The notes beneath the pieces were generated by a model. It was not told the DNA's origin. It worked only from the letters and a program-made list of their open reading frames with translations, and did not search any database. Both the position numbers and the translations under genes were made by a program. Positions 56,929-64,000 of a DNA stretch of 64,000 nt are shown here, one piece after another (the stretch's first letter is position 1; every line of letters starts with the position of its first letter). Source of the DNA: Novipirellula caenicola. GTDB taxonomy: Bacteria > Planctomycetota > Planctomycetia > Pirellulales > Pirellulaceae. Location of the stretch: positions 1-64,000 of the forward strand of contig NZ_BAABRO010000003.1 of assembly GCF_039545035.1 (NCBI RefSeq). Direction: 5' to 3'.

Positions 56929-57789
56929 GTGGAAGTCGTGATTACAGCACTGGGGCCCGATAATGTCGGTTTGGCCGATCCGATCATTCACCACGTCACC
57001 GGCCAGGGGGCACGGATCGCCGAAATCCAGATGTACGATCACGACGAAGAGCATCTGTTTGCGATGCTTTGCCGGATCGATATTCCCGCCAGCGAATTTG
57101 AGCGTTTATCCGATGCGATGCGGCAAATCGGCGAGGTGACCGGATTGGCGATTCGGGTTTGGAGCAGCGAGCTGCGGGCCAAGCGTCCCCGTTTGGCGGT
57201 TTGCTGTACCTATCTAGAACACACCCCACGAGCGATCCTCGAAGCGGTCAGGGACGGGGGGATCAATGCGGACGCTCCCGTGGTGATCTCGAATCGAAAA
57301 AAACTCGCACCGTTGGCTGCCGAATTCGGTGCCGCGTTTGAGATGATCGGCGATGGCAACGGCGTTTCTAACGATGCAATGATGGTCGAGTTGTTGGATC
57401 GCTACCAAGTCGACTATGTGGTGTTGGCGCGATACATGAGGATTCTGCCCCCCTCGACGTGTTGGCAATTCGCGGGCGGGCGGATCATCAATCTGCATCA
57501 TGGACTGCTGCCAGGGTTTCCTGGGTTTCGTCCCTATCATGATGCCTACGCCGCTCGGATGTTGACGTTTGGAGCGACATGCCACTTCATCATCCCCGAA
57601 CTTGATGCGGGCAACCAAACGATCAATCAACGCACCTTTGCCGTCTCGCCAGGAACCAAGTTAGACGAGGTCATCCGGATCGGCGAAAGCGAAAACGAGC
57701 CCGCATGTTTGACCGAAGGGGTGCGCCGCGTGATTGACCGCGAAGTCTACCTGCACTTCCACCGCGTCGTCGCCCGCAAGCCCAAATAG
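56929..57789 (+). CDS. purU: Formyltetrahydrofolate deformylase
   Basis: A 286-residue enzyme releasing formate from 10-formyltetrahydrofolate. An N-terminal ACT-like domain covers about 1-80. The formyl-transferase-like domain has the expected Asn-His-Asp catalytic trio: IINLHHGLLPGFPGF for Asn and His and ELDAGNQTINQ for Asp. The usual HHSFLP reads HHGLLP. The start is a GTG with AGGGAG 8-13 nt upstream. It is alone on this strand, with an ABC-type gene set convergent downstream. Confidence 0.9.
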   Translation: MEVVITALGPDNVGLADPIIHHVTGQGARIAEIQMYDHDEEHLFAMLCRIDIPASEFERLSDAMRQIGEVTGLAIRVWSSELRAKRPRLAVCCTYLEHTPRAILEAVRDGGINADAPVVISNRKKLAPLAAEFGAAFEMIGDGNGVSNDAMMVELLDRYQVDYVVLARYMRILPPSTCWQFAGGRIINLHHGLLPGFPGFRPYHDAYAARMLTFGATCHFIIPELDAGNQTINQRTFAVSPGTKLDEVIRIGESENEPACLTEGVRRVIDREVYLHFHRVVARKPK

Positions 57790-57801
57790 CCGCGTATCCT
57801 G

Positions 57802-57845
57802 TGGGGTAGGCGTCCTGCCTGTGATCCAGCGTGGAGCATGCTCCA
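57802..57845. repeat. Palindromic intergenic element in a convergent gap
   Basis: A perfect 14-bp palindrome TGGAGCATGCTCCA (57832-57845) follows the hairpin-like AGGCGTCCTGCCT (57808-57820), in the gap between purU and the convergent permease gene. It resembles other planctomycete intergenic repeats and could serve as a terminator. Confidence 0.5.
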
Positions 57846-57880
57846 ATCGCGGTTCGATATGCAAACCCACTGCACCGAAG

Positions 57881-59212
57881 CTACTCGTGACGCAGCGCTT
57901 CGATCGGGTTCATCCGTGCGGCCCGGATCGCCGGGTACAGCCCGCTGATCAAACCGACGGCGACTGCGATAAACACGGCCAATGGGATCGTGCCGTAGAC
58001 GATCGTCGGTTCGGCTTCGCGAATCGCATCAGGAAGCGCCGCAAATTTGTCGGGAAAGCCTGTTTTGACGATCCACATCAACCCGCTGAACATCGATGGA
58101 CCTAAGAACCCAAGCAGGATGCCAAGGGTCGCACCGGCGAAGCTAAGCACCAGCGTTTCCGCCAAAAATTGGCGTACGATGTCGCCGCGTTTGGCACCCA
58201 ACGCACGCCGAATACCAATCTCTCGGGTGCGTTCGGTGACACTCGCCAACATGATGTTCATGATCCCGATCCCGCCGACGATCAGCGAAATACAGGCGAT
58301 CAGAATACCGATGCCCAAGAACATCATCCGCAAATTGCGGGCTTGTTCCAATAGTTCCAGCGGCACGACGACGGCGACATCGTTGACGGCGGCATGTTTG
58401 GGCTCAAGCATGTATTCGATCATCGCAGCGGTGCTGCGGACCTGCTCCACTCGCTCGACCTGCAGCGTGATTTGGTTCAATTCCATGATCTCGACTTGGA
58501 ACTGACCGCTCCGCCGCGTCATGATCGTATCACCAACACGTTTTCGCAGCGTTTGGATCGGAATGTAGATGTCCGACGAGAAGTCCTGAGAATCGAGCGA
58601 GCCTCCGATTGCTGCCGAAGGATTTCGAGGTTCGAGGACCCCGACGATTTTGAAAAAGTCTTGGCTTTCAGGCACATACACCCGTTTGCCAAGCGGTTCT
58701 TCGTAGGGGAACAAGCGGTCCGCGACGCCGGCCGAGATGACGCACACGGTGGCCGAGCGGATGCCGTCGGCGTCGGACAAAAATCGGCCTCCACCTTTGC
58801 GGATGACCAAGTTGTTGACGTCATCGTAAAGCGGAGTGCAGCCGACAAGCCGTCCATCCAAGACGCGGTCTTGGTAACTAAATTGACGGCGGATTTCGCG
58901 AATCGGGATCGCAGCTTGGATTGTGGGGACCGTGCCAAGGATGAGTTCCAAGTCGCTACGCAGCAGTCCATACTTGCTGGCCGACATGCCGGCCATTTTT
59001 TCGTCCGGCGGTTTGACGCTTCGGACGATGATGGTGTTGGCGCCGAGCGATTCGATTTGCTTCTGAACCTGGTCACTTGCCCCTTGGCTGATCGCGGTCA
59101 ACACGATTACCGCCCAGACGCCGATCAAGATTCCAAGCATCGTCAAACCCGTTCGCAGCGGATGCAGCGAGAGGCTTTTGATGCCAAGTTGCCATGTTCG
59201 TAACCAAAGCAT
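57881..59212 (-). CDS. MacB-type ABC transporter permease
   Basis: A 443-residue FtsX/MacB-family permease. One membrane helix lies near the N terminus (about 22-45), then a long periplasmic domain (about 50-290), then three helices ending near 420 (AGATLGILLGFLGPSMFSG and PLAVFIAVAVGLISGLYPAI). It should form a macrolide- or lipid-type efflux complex. The start codon shares a base with the ATPase stop (both at 59212), so translation is coupled. The adaptor gene lies beyond the ATPase gene. Confidence 0.88.
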   Translation of the reverse strand: MLWLRTWQLGIKSLSLHPLRTGLTMLGILIGVWAVIVLTAISQGASDQVQKQIESLGANTIIVRSVKPPDEKMAGMSASKYGLLRSDLELILGTVPTIQAAIPIREIRRQFSYQDRVLDGRLVGCTPLYDDVNNLVIRKGGGRFLSDADGIRSATVCVISAGVADRLFPYEEPLGKRVYVPESQDFFKIVGVLEPRNPSAAIGGSLDSQDFSSDIYIPIQTLRKRVGDTIMTRRSGQFQVEIMELNQITLQVERVEQVRSTAAMIEYMLEPKHAAVNDVAVVVPLELLEQARNLRMMFLGIGILIACISLIVGGIGIMNIMLASVTERTREIGIRRALGAKRGDIVRQFLAETLVLSFAGATLGILLGFLGPSMFSGLMWIVKTGFPDKFAALPDAIREAEPTIVYGTIPLAVFIAVAVGLISGLYPAIRAARMNPIEALRHE

Positions 59213-60030
59213 TACGATTGCCTTGCAAGAAGTTGAACGACGTTTTCGTGTTGGGCAGCACGGGCGGCAGCGCGTTTTTCTTCGCTGATCAATTCATCGC
59301 GATCAAGCATCCCGTCTTTCAAGCGAATGATTCGCTTGGCTCGCTCGGCAACGTCATCTTCATGGGTCACCAAGATGATGGTGCGGCCTTCGTTGTTGAG
59401 TTCGTCAAAGATGCCCAGGATTTCTTCGGTCGTCACCGAGTCCAAGTTCCCGGTCGGTTCGTCGGCCAAGATAAAGAAGGGGTCGTTGATCAAACTGCGC
59501 GCGATCGCAACACGCTGTTGCTGGCCCCCGGAAAGCTGAGAGGGGCGATGGTCCAAACGCTCGGCTAATCCGACTCGCTCAGCCATGGCCTTGGCTCGTT
59601 CGAGTTCCGCAGCGCCGAGGCGACCCTGGTAATAGAGCGGGACTTGGATATTTTCCACCACGCTCAATTGTTGGATCAAATTGTACGATTGAAAGACGAA
59701 GCCGATCCGTTTACTGCGAATGTCGGCAAGTTGGTCGTCGGTCAACGTGATGATGTCGTCGTCGCCCATCAACAGGCTTCCCGAGGTGGGTTGGTCGAGA
59801 CAGCCGAGCATGTTCAAAAGCGTACTCTTGCCACTTCCCGACGGCCCCATGATCGCCACGTAATCGCCTTCGGGGACATCGAACGAGACGCCGCGAAGCG
59901 CCCGTACCGTCTCGCTCTTCAGCACGTACTCTTTTTTTAGATTACGAATCGACGTTGCCAATCGCGGCGGCGTATCGCTCGCGGGCGGCGCAGGCCGTGT
60001 TTCGGTGGAATACGCTTCCTTGGTGCTCAT
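59212..60030 (-). CDS. ABC transporter ATP-binding protein (MacB/LolD type)
   Basis: A 272-residue ATPase. Walker A is GPSGSGKST at 62-70, the Q-loop VFQSYNLI near 113, the signature LSGGQQQ near 165, and Walker B FILADEPTG near 189, followed by the HEDD switch region. It powers the permease encoded next. It overlaps the adaptor gene by 4 nt (ATGA), and its stop overlaps the permease start. The N-terminal extension of about 27 residues is Pro-rich. Confidence 0.93.
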   Translation of the reverse strand: MSTKEAYSTETRPAPPASDTPPRLATSIRNLKKEYVLKSETVRALRGVSFDVPEGDYVAIMGPSGSGKSTLLNMLGCLDQPTSGSLLMGDDDIITLTDDQLADIRSKRIGFVFQSYNLIQQLSVVENIQVPLYYQGRLGAAELERAKAMAERVGLAERLDHRPSQLSGGQQQRVAIARSLINDPFFILADEPTGNLDSVTTEEILGIFDELNNEGRTIILVTHEDDVAERAKRIIRLKDGMLDRDELISEEKRAAARAAQHENVVQLLARQS

Positions 60031-61943
60031 CGCGGGCCTCCACCACCCTGCGACATGCGTTTTTCCATCGCGGCGGTCAATTCGGACTCCGTCACCATGC
60101 CATCACCATCACTGTCCGCTTCGACCAGCGATTCGCGTCGTCGTTCATCTTCGACGGCCGCGATTTCATCCTTGGACAGTTTGCCGTCGCCGTCGGTGTC
60201 GGATTGCTGAATCCGCGTGTTCGCAATCGTCGCGGGATCGGGACGTCCACCTTCGGCCGAGCTGCCTCCGCCGGGACGCGGGTTACGGAATTCTTGATTG
60301 CCAGGACCTTGATTGTCAGGACCTTGATTACCGGGACCCTTGCCGCCGGGGCCTTTACCACCGGGGCCCATGCCACCGGGACCGCGGCCGCGTGGGGGAC
60401 CGTCCATTGGACCGCTTGGTCCGTCTTCGGTCGCGTCCATCGGCTCGGCGCTGCGAGCGGAATCGAGAGCACGTTCGGCGGCGATTTCTCGCATGTCGCT
60501 GTTGTCGGTTTGTTCCAGCTCGGGCAAGTCCATCAGCGTCAGGTACGAACGCAGATTCAGCACCACCGTTTCGCCTTCTTCAAGTCCTTCATCGATACAG
60601 GCCATCGTGTCATTGGTGGCGCGGATCGTGACTTCGCGTGTTTCGAACGACTGCGGTCCCGTTTTCACCAACGAGTACATTTTGCCGCCGTGTTCGTACA
60701 GTCCTTGAATCGGAATTTGCATGGCGTCGGGAATTTGTTCTACAAAGATTTGCACCTCGGCCGTCATTCCGGTGCGGATATTGTCCGGCGGATTGATGAT
60801 TTCGACCCAGGTGGCATATTCTTTGATCGACGAACTGAAAAAACTGCCTGGTTCGGCATAGCGGTTGACCTTGACCACCGCTCCCTTTAGTTGCAACCCA
60901 GCGACCGATTCCACGGCGATCTTGGCCGGCATCCCCGCCTGGATCAATGTGATTCGCGACTCATTGATTTTGCACTTCACTTGCATCTGGCTTGGGTCGG
61001 GCAAGCGAATGATGGCTTGGCGTTCACGCACCGTGGCTCCTGCTTCGACCACAAATTCGGCGTTACCGCCTCGTGAACTGTAACGGTTCGCATGGACCAC
61101 CACGCCGTCCGATGGAGCGACAATCACGCAGTTCTCAATCTGCTTTTTGACGTCGGCCAGCTCTTGCTCCTCTTCGGCCAACCCGCTTTCGGCTGCGGCA
61201 AGCTGAGCTTTGGCCGCTTCGATGTCACTATCGAATTGGACCAGCATCTTGCGTTGGGTCAGCTCGCGCAGGACCCGCAGACGTCCCTCGGCGGCTTGCA
61301 GTTGGTTTCGTGCGTTTGCCACGGCGTACTTGTCTGCATCAAGTTGCAGCGATTTGACGAGTCCCTTGGCGACCAATCGCTCGCTACTTTGCAGCGCCAA
61401 TTGGTTTTTGCGAAGCTCTTGTTCGGCGATCGCCTTTTCACTCAGGATCGCCCTTTCTTCGGTTTTGAATACCCCTTCGAGATATTCTTGGCGAGCGATC
61501 GTGGCTTGTTCGACCAACGCTTTTGCGGTCGCGACGTTTGCCGCAGCGGTGATCACTTGAATCCGTGATTCTTTCAGTGTCAGTTCGAGTTGCGATGCGT
61601 CTAACTCGACCAGCTTGTCGCCTTTGGAAACGCGAGTCCCTTCGTCGATCACCCACAGGATGGCGGTGCCCGAATTATTGCCTCGCGATTCGACTTGGCA
61701 GGTGACTTCGATATTGCTGCTGCTTTCGATCTCGCCTTGTTCCAACACGATGTGGTCAAACGGCGCCACCGTGACCGGAGCCGTGATGAGATCTTTGGTA
61801 GAGATGCCCTCGGCTCGTTTGGCAAGGTAGTTGTACACGAACCACCCCGCGGTTCCAGCGACTACCAAAAACACGAGAAATCCAGCCATAAGGCCCCCAC
61901 GTCGATGGCGGGCCGAGGCCAAGCGGGAAGCTGGTTTGATCAT
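60027..61943 (-). CDS. MacA-type efflux adaptor with C-terminal EF-hands
   Basis: A 638-residue membrane-fusion protein. An N-terminal membrane helix (GLMAGFLVFLVVAGTAGWFV, about 16-35), a HlyD-type barrel-sandwich lipoyl half, a long coiled hairpin (about 115-300), a beta-barrel domain and a membrane-proximal domain up to about 485 match the family. Then a Gly/Pro/Asn-rich linker of about 70 residues leads to two EF-hands, DTDGDGKLSKDE and DSDGDGMVTESE, each with a full set of Ca ligands. MFPs do not usually carry EF-hands, so the tail is unusual. It heads the adaptor-ATPase-permease operon. Confidence 0.85.
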   Translation of the reverse strand: MIKPASRLASARHRRGGLMAGFLVFLVVAGTAGWFVYNYLAKRAEGISTKDLITAPVTVAPFDHIVLEQGEIESSSNIEVTCQVESRGNNSGTAILWVIDEGTRVSKGDKLVELDASQLELTLKESRIQVITAAANVATAKALVEQATIARQEYLEGVFKTEERAILSEKAIAEQELRKNQLALQSSERLVAKGLVKSLQLDADKYAVANARNQLQAAEGRLRVLRELTQRKMLVQFDSDIEAAKAQLAAAESGLAEEEQELADVKKQIENCVIVAPSDGVVVHANRYSSRGGNAEFVVEAGATVRERQAIIRLPDPSQMQVKCKINESRITLIQAGMPAKIAVESVAGLQLKGAVVKVNRYAEPGSFFSSSIKEYATWVEIINPPDNIRTGMTAEVQIFVEQIPDAMQIPIQGLYEHGGKMYSLVKTGPQSFETREVTIRATNDTMACIDEGLEEGETVVLNLRSYLTLMDLPELEQTDNSDMREIAAERALDSARSAEPMDATEDGPSGPMDGPPRGRGPGGMGPGGKGPGGKGPGNQGPDNQGPGNQEFRNPRPGGGSSAEGGRPDPATIANTRIQQSDTDGDGKLSKDEIAAVEDERRRESLVEADSDGDGMVTESELTAAMEKRMSQGGGGPR

Positions 61944-62072
61944 TGCAAGCAGGTGGGGAATGAAGGGGGGGAGGGCGTCGATTCAGGCCCGATCTGGACG
62001 GAGCCTCTGTTTAAACCACGCCCGGAGACAAAAGTATCGGTCACCAAGACGAATTATGCCCCCTCATTGTAA

Positions 62073-63470
62073 TCAGGGCTCAAAATAACGATCGGCATCG
62101 ATCTTCAAATTCGCGGGAATCTTTGTGCGAAGCTCTTCGGGTGTTAACGAAAATCGGGGGTTGATCTCCACCTTGACTCCCTCGGCCACGGTCGCCCCGG
62201 CCGCCTCGAGCCAGCGGCGATGTTGCGCGACGATCGCTTCTCTGGCTAATTTAGGTGTATCGTTCTCCGCTCCGTCAGCATTCTTCACCGGCGCAAACCC
62301 TTCACTCGGCAGCACTTCGACCACAAACGCGTTTTTTGCACTCGGCAACAAATCGAAGATAAATTTCTCGAATTTCACCGCGTTGGGTTCGCTCGGGGTG
62401 ACCAGATTTTGATTGGCATCCAGATAAGGCACCTTTTTCTGAGCCCGGTGGAATGGCAGCGATGACGTGTTTTGGCTGGCTCGGCACAGGAAGTCGACGT
62501 CGATCACATGCACCCCGATGCTGCCGGCCCACAGGATTAATTGGCCGTCCGCATCGGTCGCTTCGGCTGCTTTTTGAGGCAAGTCGCTGTATTCAATCAC
62601 TTGTACCTTGCCTTCGGCCAAAGCGATGTTTCCGACTTTTTCTGTTGCATAGCGTTTGCGGATGACCTGGGTCGTCATCTCGCTGCCCGACAACAAGTGG
62701 TGTCCGATCAAGGTCGGTTCGCACACGTTGACCAGCGGATTGTCGACTTGAAAGTAAGACAAATACTTGACGCCGCGTTGTTTGGCATCCTCGAGACATC
62801 CATTGCGGTCGAGTGCTCGCACGGTTCCGCCATGACCATCGGGGCTGAGTGCCAACGAGCTTTTCGAAGCCATCAACAGTTTGCCGGTCTCGGCATCCAC
62901 CGCGGGCATCGTGCCTTGGCGAAAAATCCGCACATCATCGGGCGACATGCCCAAATAATCGTTGTCTTTGAAATAAGCTCGCGTTTCCGCGTCGGTCGCA
63001 TCGCTGGTCATGATGTAGAACGGAATGGCGACGCCGTACTTTTTGCCAATCGCCAACAATCGGTCGGCAAAAATCTGAAACAGCGTGCGGCCCGAGACGG
63101 GACCGATCGGAAACATCCCTTTGGGTTGGTCAAACCCCAGCCGGGTTCCCTGGCCACCGGCGACCAGGATCGCGCCGACTTCGCCTGCTCGCAACGCCGC
63201 TTCGCCCCGCTGCAGTGCTTCCTGGACGCTCCACTGGGCCCCGCTGCCGTCGGCGCGGACCGAAGGAGGTGTTTTTGCATTGGCTGCCAGCGATTCGAAA
63301 TCGATTTTCTCGTCCTTGCCCGCCACCAGCGTCGCAATCGTTTCGAAGTCGATTTCCTCGATTTGAGCGGCCAAATTTTGGCGTTCTTCGTCCGAGAGTT
63401 CGTCCCAGTAATCCAGGACATGCTCTTGTGAATATTTAGCGAGTTTCGATTTCAATGACTCGAGATTCAT
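62073..63470 (-). CDS. UDP-sugar pyrophosphorylase (UDPGP type 1 family)
   Basis: A 465-residue nucleotidyltransferase. ILVAGGQGTRLGFDQPKGMF near 101-120 is the nucleotide-binding signature GGxGTRLGxxxPKG. FQVDNPLVNVCEPTLIGHH gives the divalent metal Asp. This layout is that of eukaryote-type UDP-N-acetylglucosamine or UDP-glucose pyrophosphorylases, so it probably makes UDP-GlcNAc or UDP-glucose for cell envelope or glycogen use. The substrate is not certain. It is the first gene of its strand after the MacAB-like cassette with a gap of about 130 bp to that cassette. Confidence 0.88.
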   Translation of the reverse strand: MNLESLKSKLAKYSQEHVLDYWDELSDEERQNLAAQIEEIDFETIATLVAGKDEKIDFESLAANAKTPPSVRADGSGAQWSVQEALQRGEAALRAGEVGAILVAGGQGTRLGFDQPKGMFPIGPVSGRTLFQIFADRLLAIGKKYGVAIPFYIMTSDATDAETRAYFKDNDYLGMSPDDVRIFRQGTMPAVDAETGKLLMASKSSLALSPDGHGGTVRALDRNGCLEDAKQRGVKYLSYFQVDNPLVNVCEPTLIGHHLLSGSEMTTQVIRKRYATEKVGNIALAEGKVQVIEYSDLPQKAAEATDADGQLILWAGSIGVHVIDVDFLCRASQNTSSLPFHRAQKKVPYLDANQNLVTPSEPNAVKFEKFIFDLLPSAKNAFVVEVLPSEGFAPVKNADGAENDTPKLAREAIVAQHRRWLEAAGATVAEGVKVEINPRFSLTPEELRTKIPANLKIDADRYFEP

Positions 63471-63633
63471 GGTTCAAGCGTGGATAACGAGGGAAGGGAG
63501 AAGTTGGATCGATGTGCGAACGGGGCACTTTTGCGGTCTGCCAAGCAAAATGTGTGCCGGAGGACACGATTGAATCGGCTATGCATGCGTGGTGAAGACA
63601 GCCCTCGACGTTCGGTCCTAAGACGATAAGCCT

Positions 63634-64000
63634 CTAACGCGAGAAATTCCATCCGGTGTTCTCATATCGCTGTTCGCACAGCTGTTGGATCTGTGCCTGT
63701 GGTAACGGTTCCGGCCAAATTTCTCGGCCCCCGAACACATCGACCACATCACGTCCTAGGTTGGCCGGGTCGACCTGAACATTGGTGATGAATTGTTCAT
63801 GATCCCGTTCGGCACGGTAATCCGGCTGTCGCGGCGCAAATTTTAAACAGCGGGCAATCAACGCCAAATCACCGTCATACAGCAGCGTGCCATGATACAG
63901 CACATGATTGCGAGCCATTCGCATGCTGTTTCCCGAGAACTTGCAATTGTTGAACGTCAAGTCACACGTCCCCTGGAATCGAGCCGTCTCGGTCTCGCCG
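63634..64000 (-). CDS. Lipoate-protein ligase family protein (partial)
   Basis: The C-terminal 121 residues of a gene running off the window's end. The frame continues through ETARFQGTCDLTFNNCKFSGNS, quoted in part as TFNNCKFSGNS, with Lys in CKFSGNS matching the lysine that activates lipoate in LplA/BirA/LipB-family enzymes, followed by HVLYHGTLLYDGD, another family motif. Lipoate or octanoate transfer to the E2 subunits of dehydrogenases is a reasonable guess. The N terminus is missing here, so the subtype cannot be assigned. Confidence 0.8.
   Translation of the reverse strand, partial: GETETARFQGTCDLTFNNCKFSGNSMRMARNHVLYHGTLLYDGDLALIARCLKFAPRQPDYRAERDHEQFITNVQVDPANLGRDVVDVFGGREIWPEPLPQAQIQQLCEQRYENTGWNFSR

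Noticed and set aside
57832-57845. Operator palindrome for purU
   Set aside because: It lies downstream of the stop codon in a convergent gap, so an operator role is unlikely; a repeat or terminator fits better.
58394-59203. Long plus-strand frame opposite the ABC permease
   Set aside because: The permease frame has family helices and overlaps the ATPase gene correctly; the opposite frame has no motif.

Overview
The window looks like a chromosomal segment of a planctomycete, most likely a Rhodopirellula-like member of the Pirellulales. The evidence is family content: a LEPR-XLL-type surface protein, a DUF1559 prepilin-like protein with its small lipoprotein, ThuA/DUF1080 and PQQ-propeller secreted proteins, sulfatase, an ECF sigma/FecR pair, Ser/Thr kinases with TPR or secreted domains, and many hairpin-rich intergenic repeats. 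I found no tRNA, rRNA, CRISPR array, transposase or phage gene.

Layout. 1-2.0 kb: tandem ~210-bp repeats and two small secreted proteins. 2.1-6.9 kb (minus): a signalling operon of ECF sigma factor, TPR Ser/Thr kinase and LEPR-XLL protein. 7.5-13 kb (minus): alpha-glucan metabolism (GH57, GalT-like, GlgA). 13.4-19.6 kb (plus): a pseudokinase-like membrane protein, a sugar-nucleotide epimerase, and a c-di-GMP pair (HD-GYP overlapping PilZ). 19.8-32.4 kb: a carbohydrate and sulfate-ester region (GH97, ECF sigma with FecR/LamG protein, DUF1559 prepilin, lipoprotein, XylR-type regulator, DUF885 hydrolase, sulfatase). 32.5-44.7 kb: two PQQ-propeller proteins, a PfkB kinase, a DUF4139 protein, a methyltransferase, hemB and a ThuA-DUF1080 protein. 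45-53.4 kb (plus): a core information-processing run of dnaG, rpoD, a zinc-ribbon coiled-coil protein, coaE, rho and ribH. 53.4-64 kb: a zinc-ribbon alpha/beta hydrolase, hisS, a YkgJ-like protein, purU, a MacAB-type efflux cassette whose adaptor ends in EF-hands, a UDP-sugar pyrophosphorylase and a truncated lipoate-ligase-like gene.

The most interesting non-coding signals are in leaders. A 23-codon ORF precedes rpoD; its Shine-Dalgarno lies in the loop of a perfect hairpin and its stop codon overlaps the rpoD Shine-Dalgarno. Two mutually exclusive hairpins precede the HD-GYP gene. A C-rich, G-poor leader precedes rho. The first ECF sigma factor appears to lack any ATG/GTG/TTG at its homology-predicted start, leaving an ATC codon behind a good Shine-Dalgarno. 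All functional statements are family-level inferences from sequence; no database search was run.
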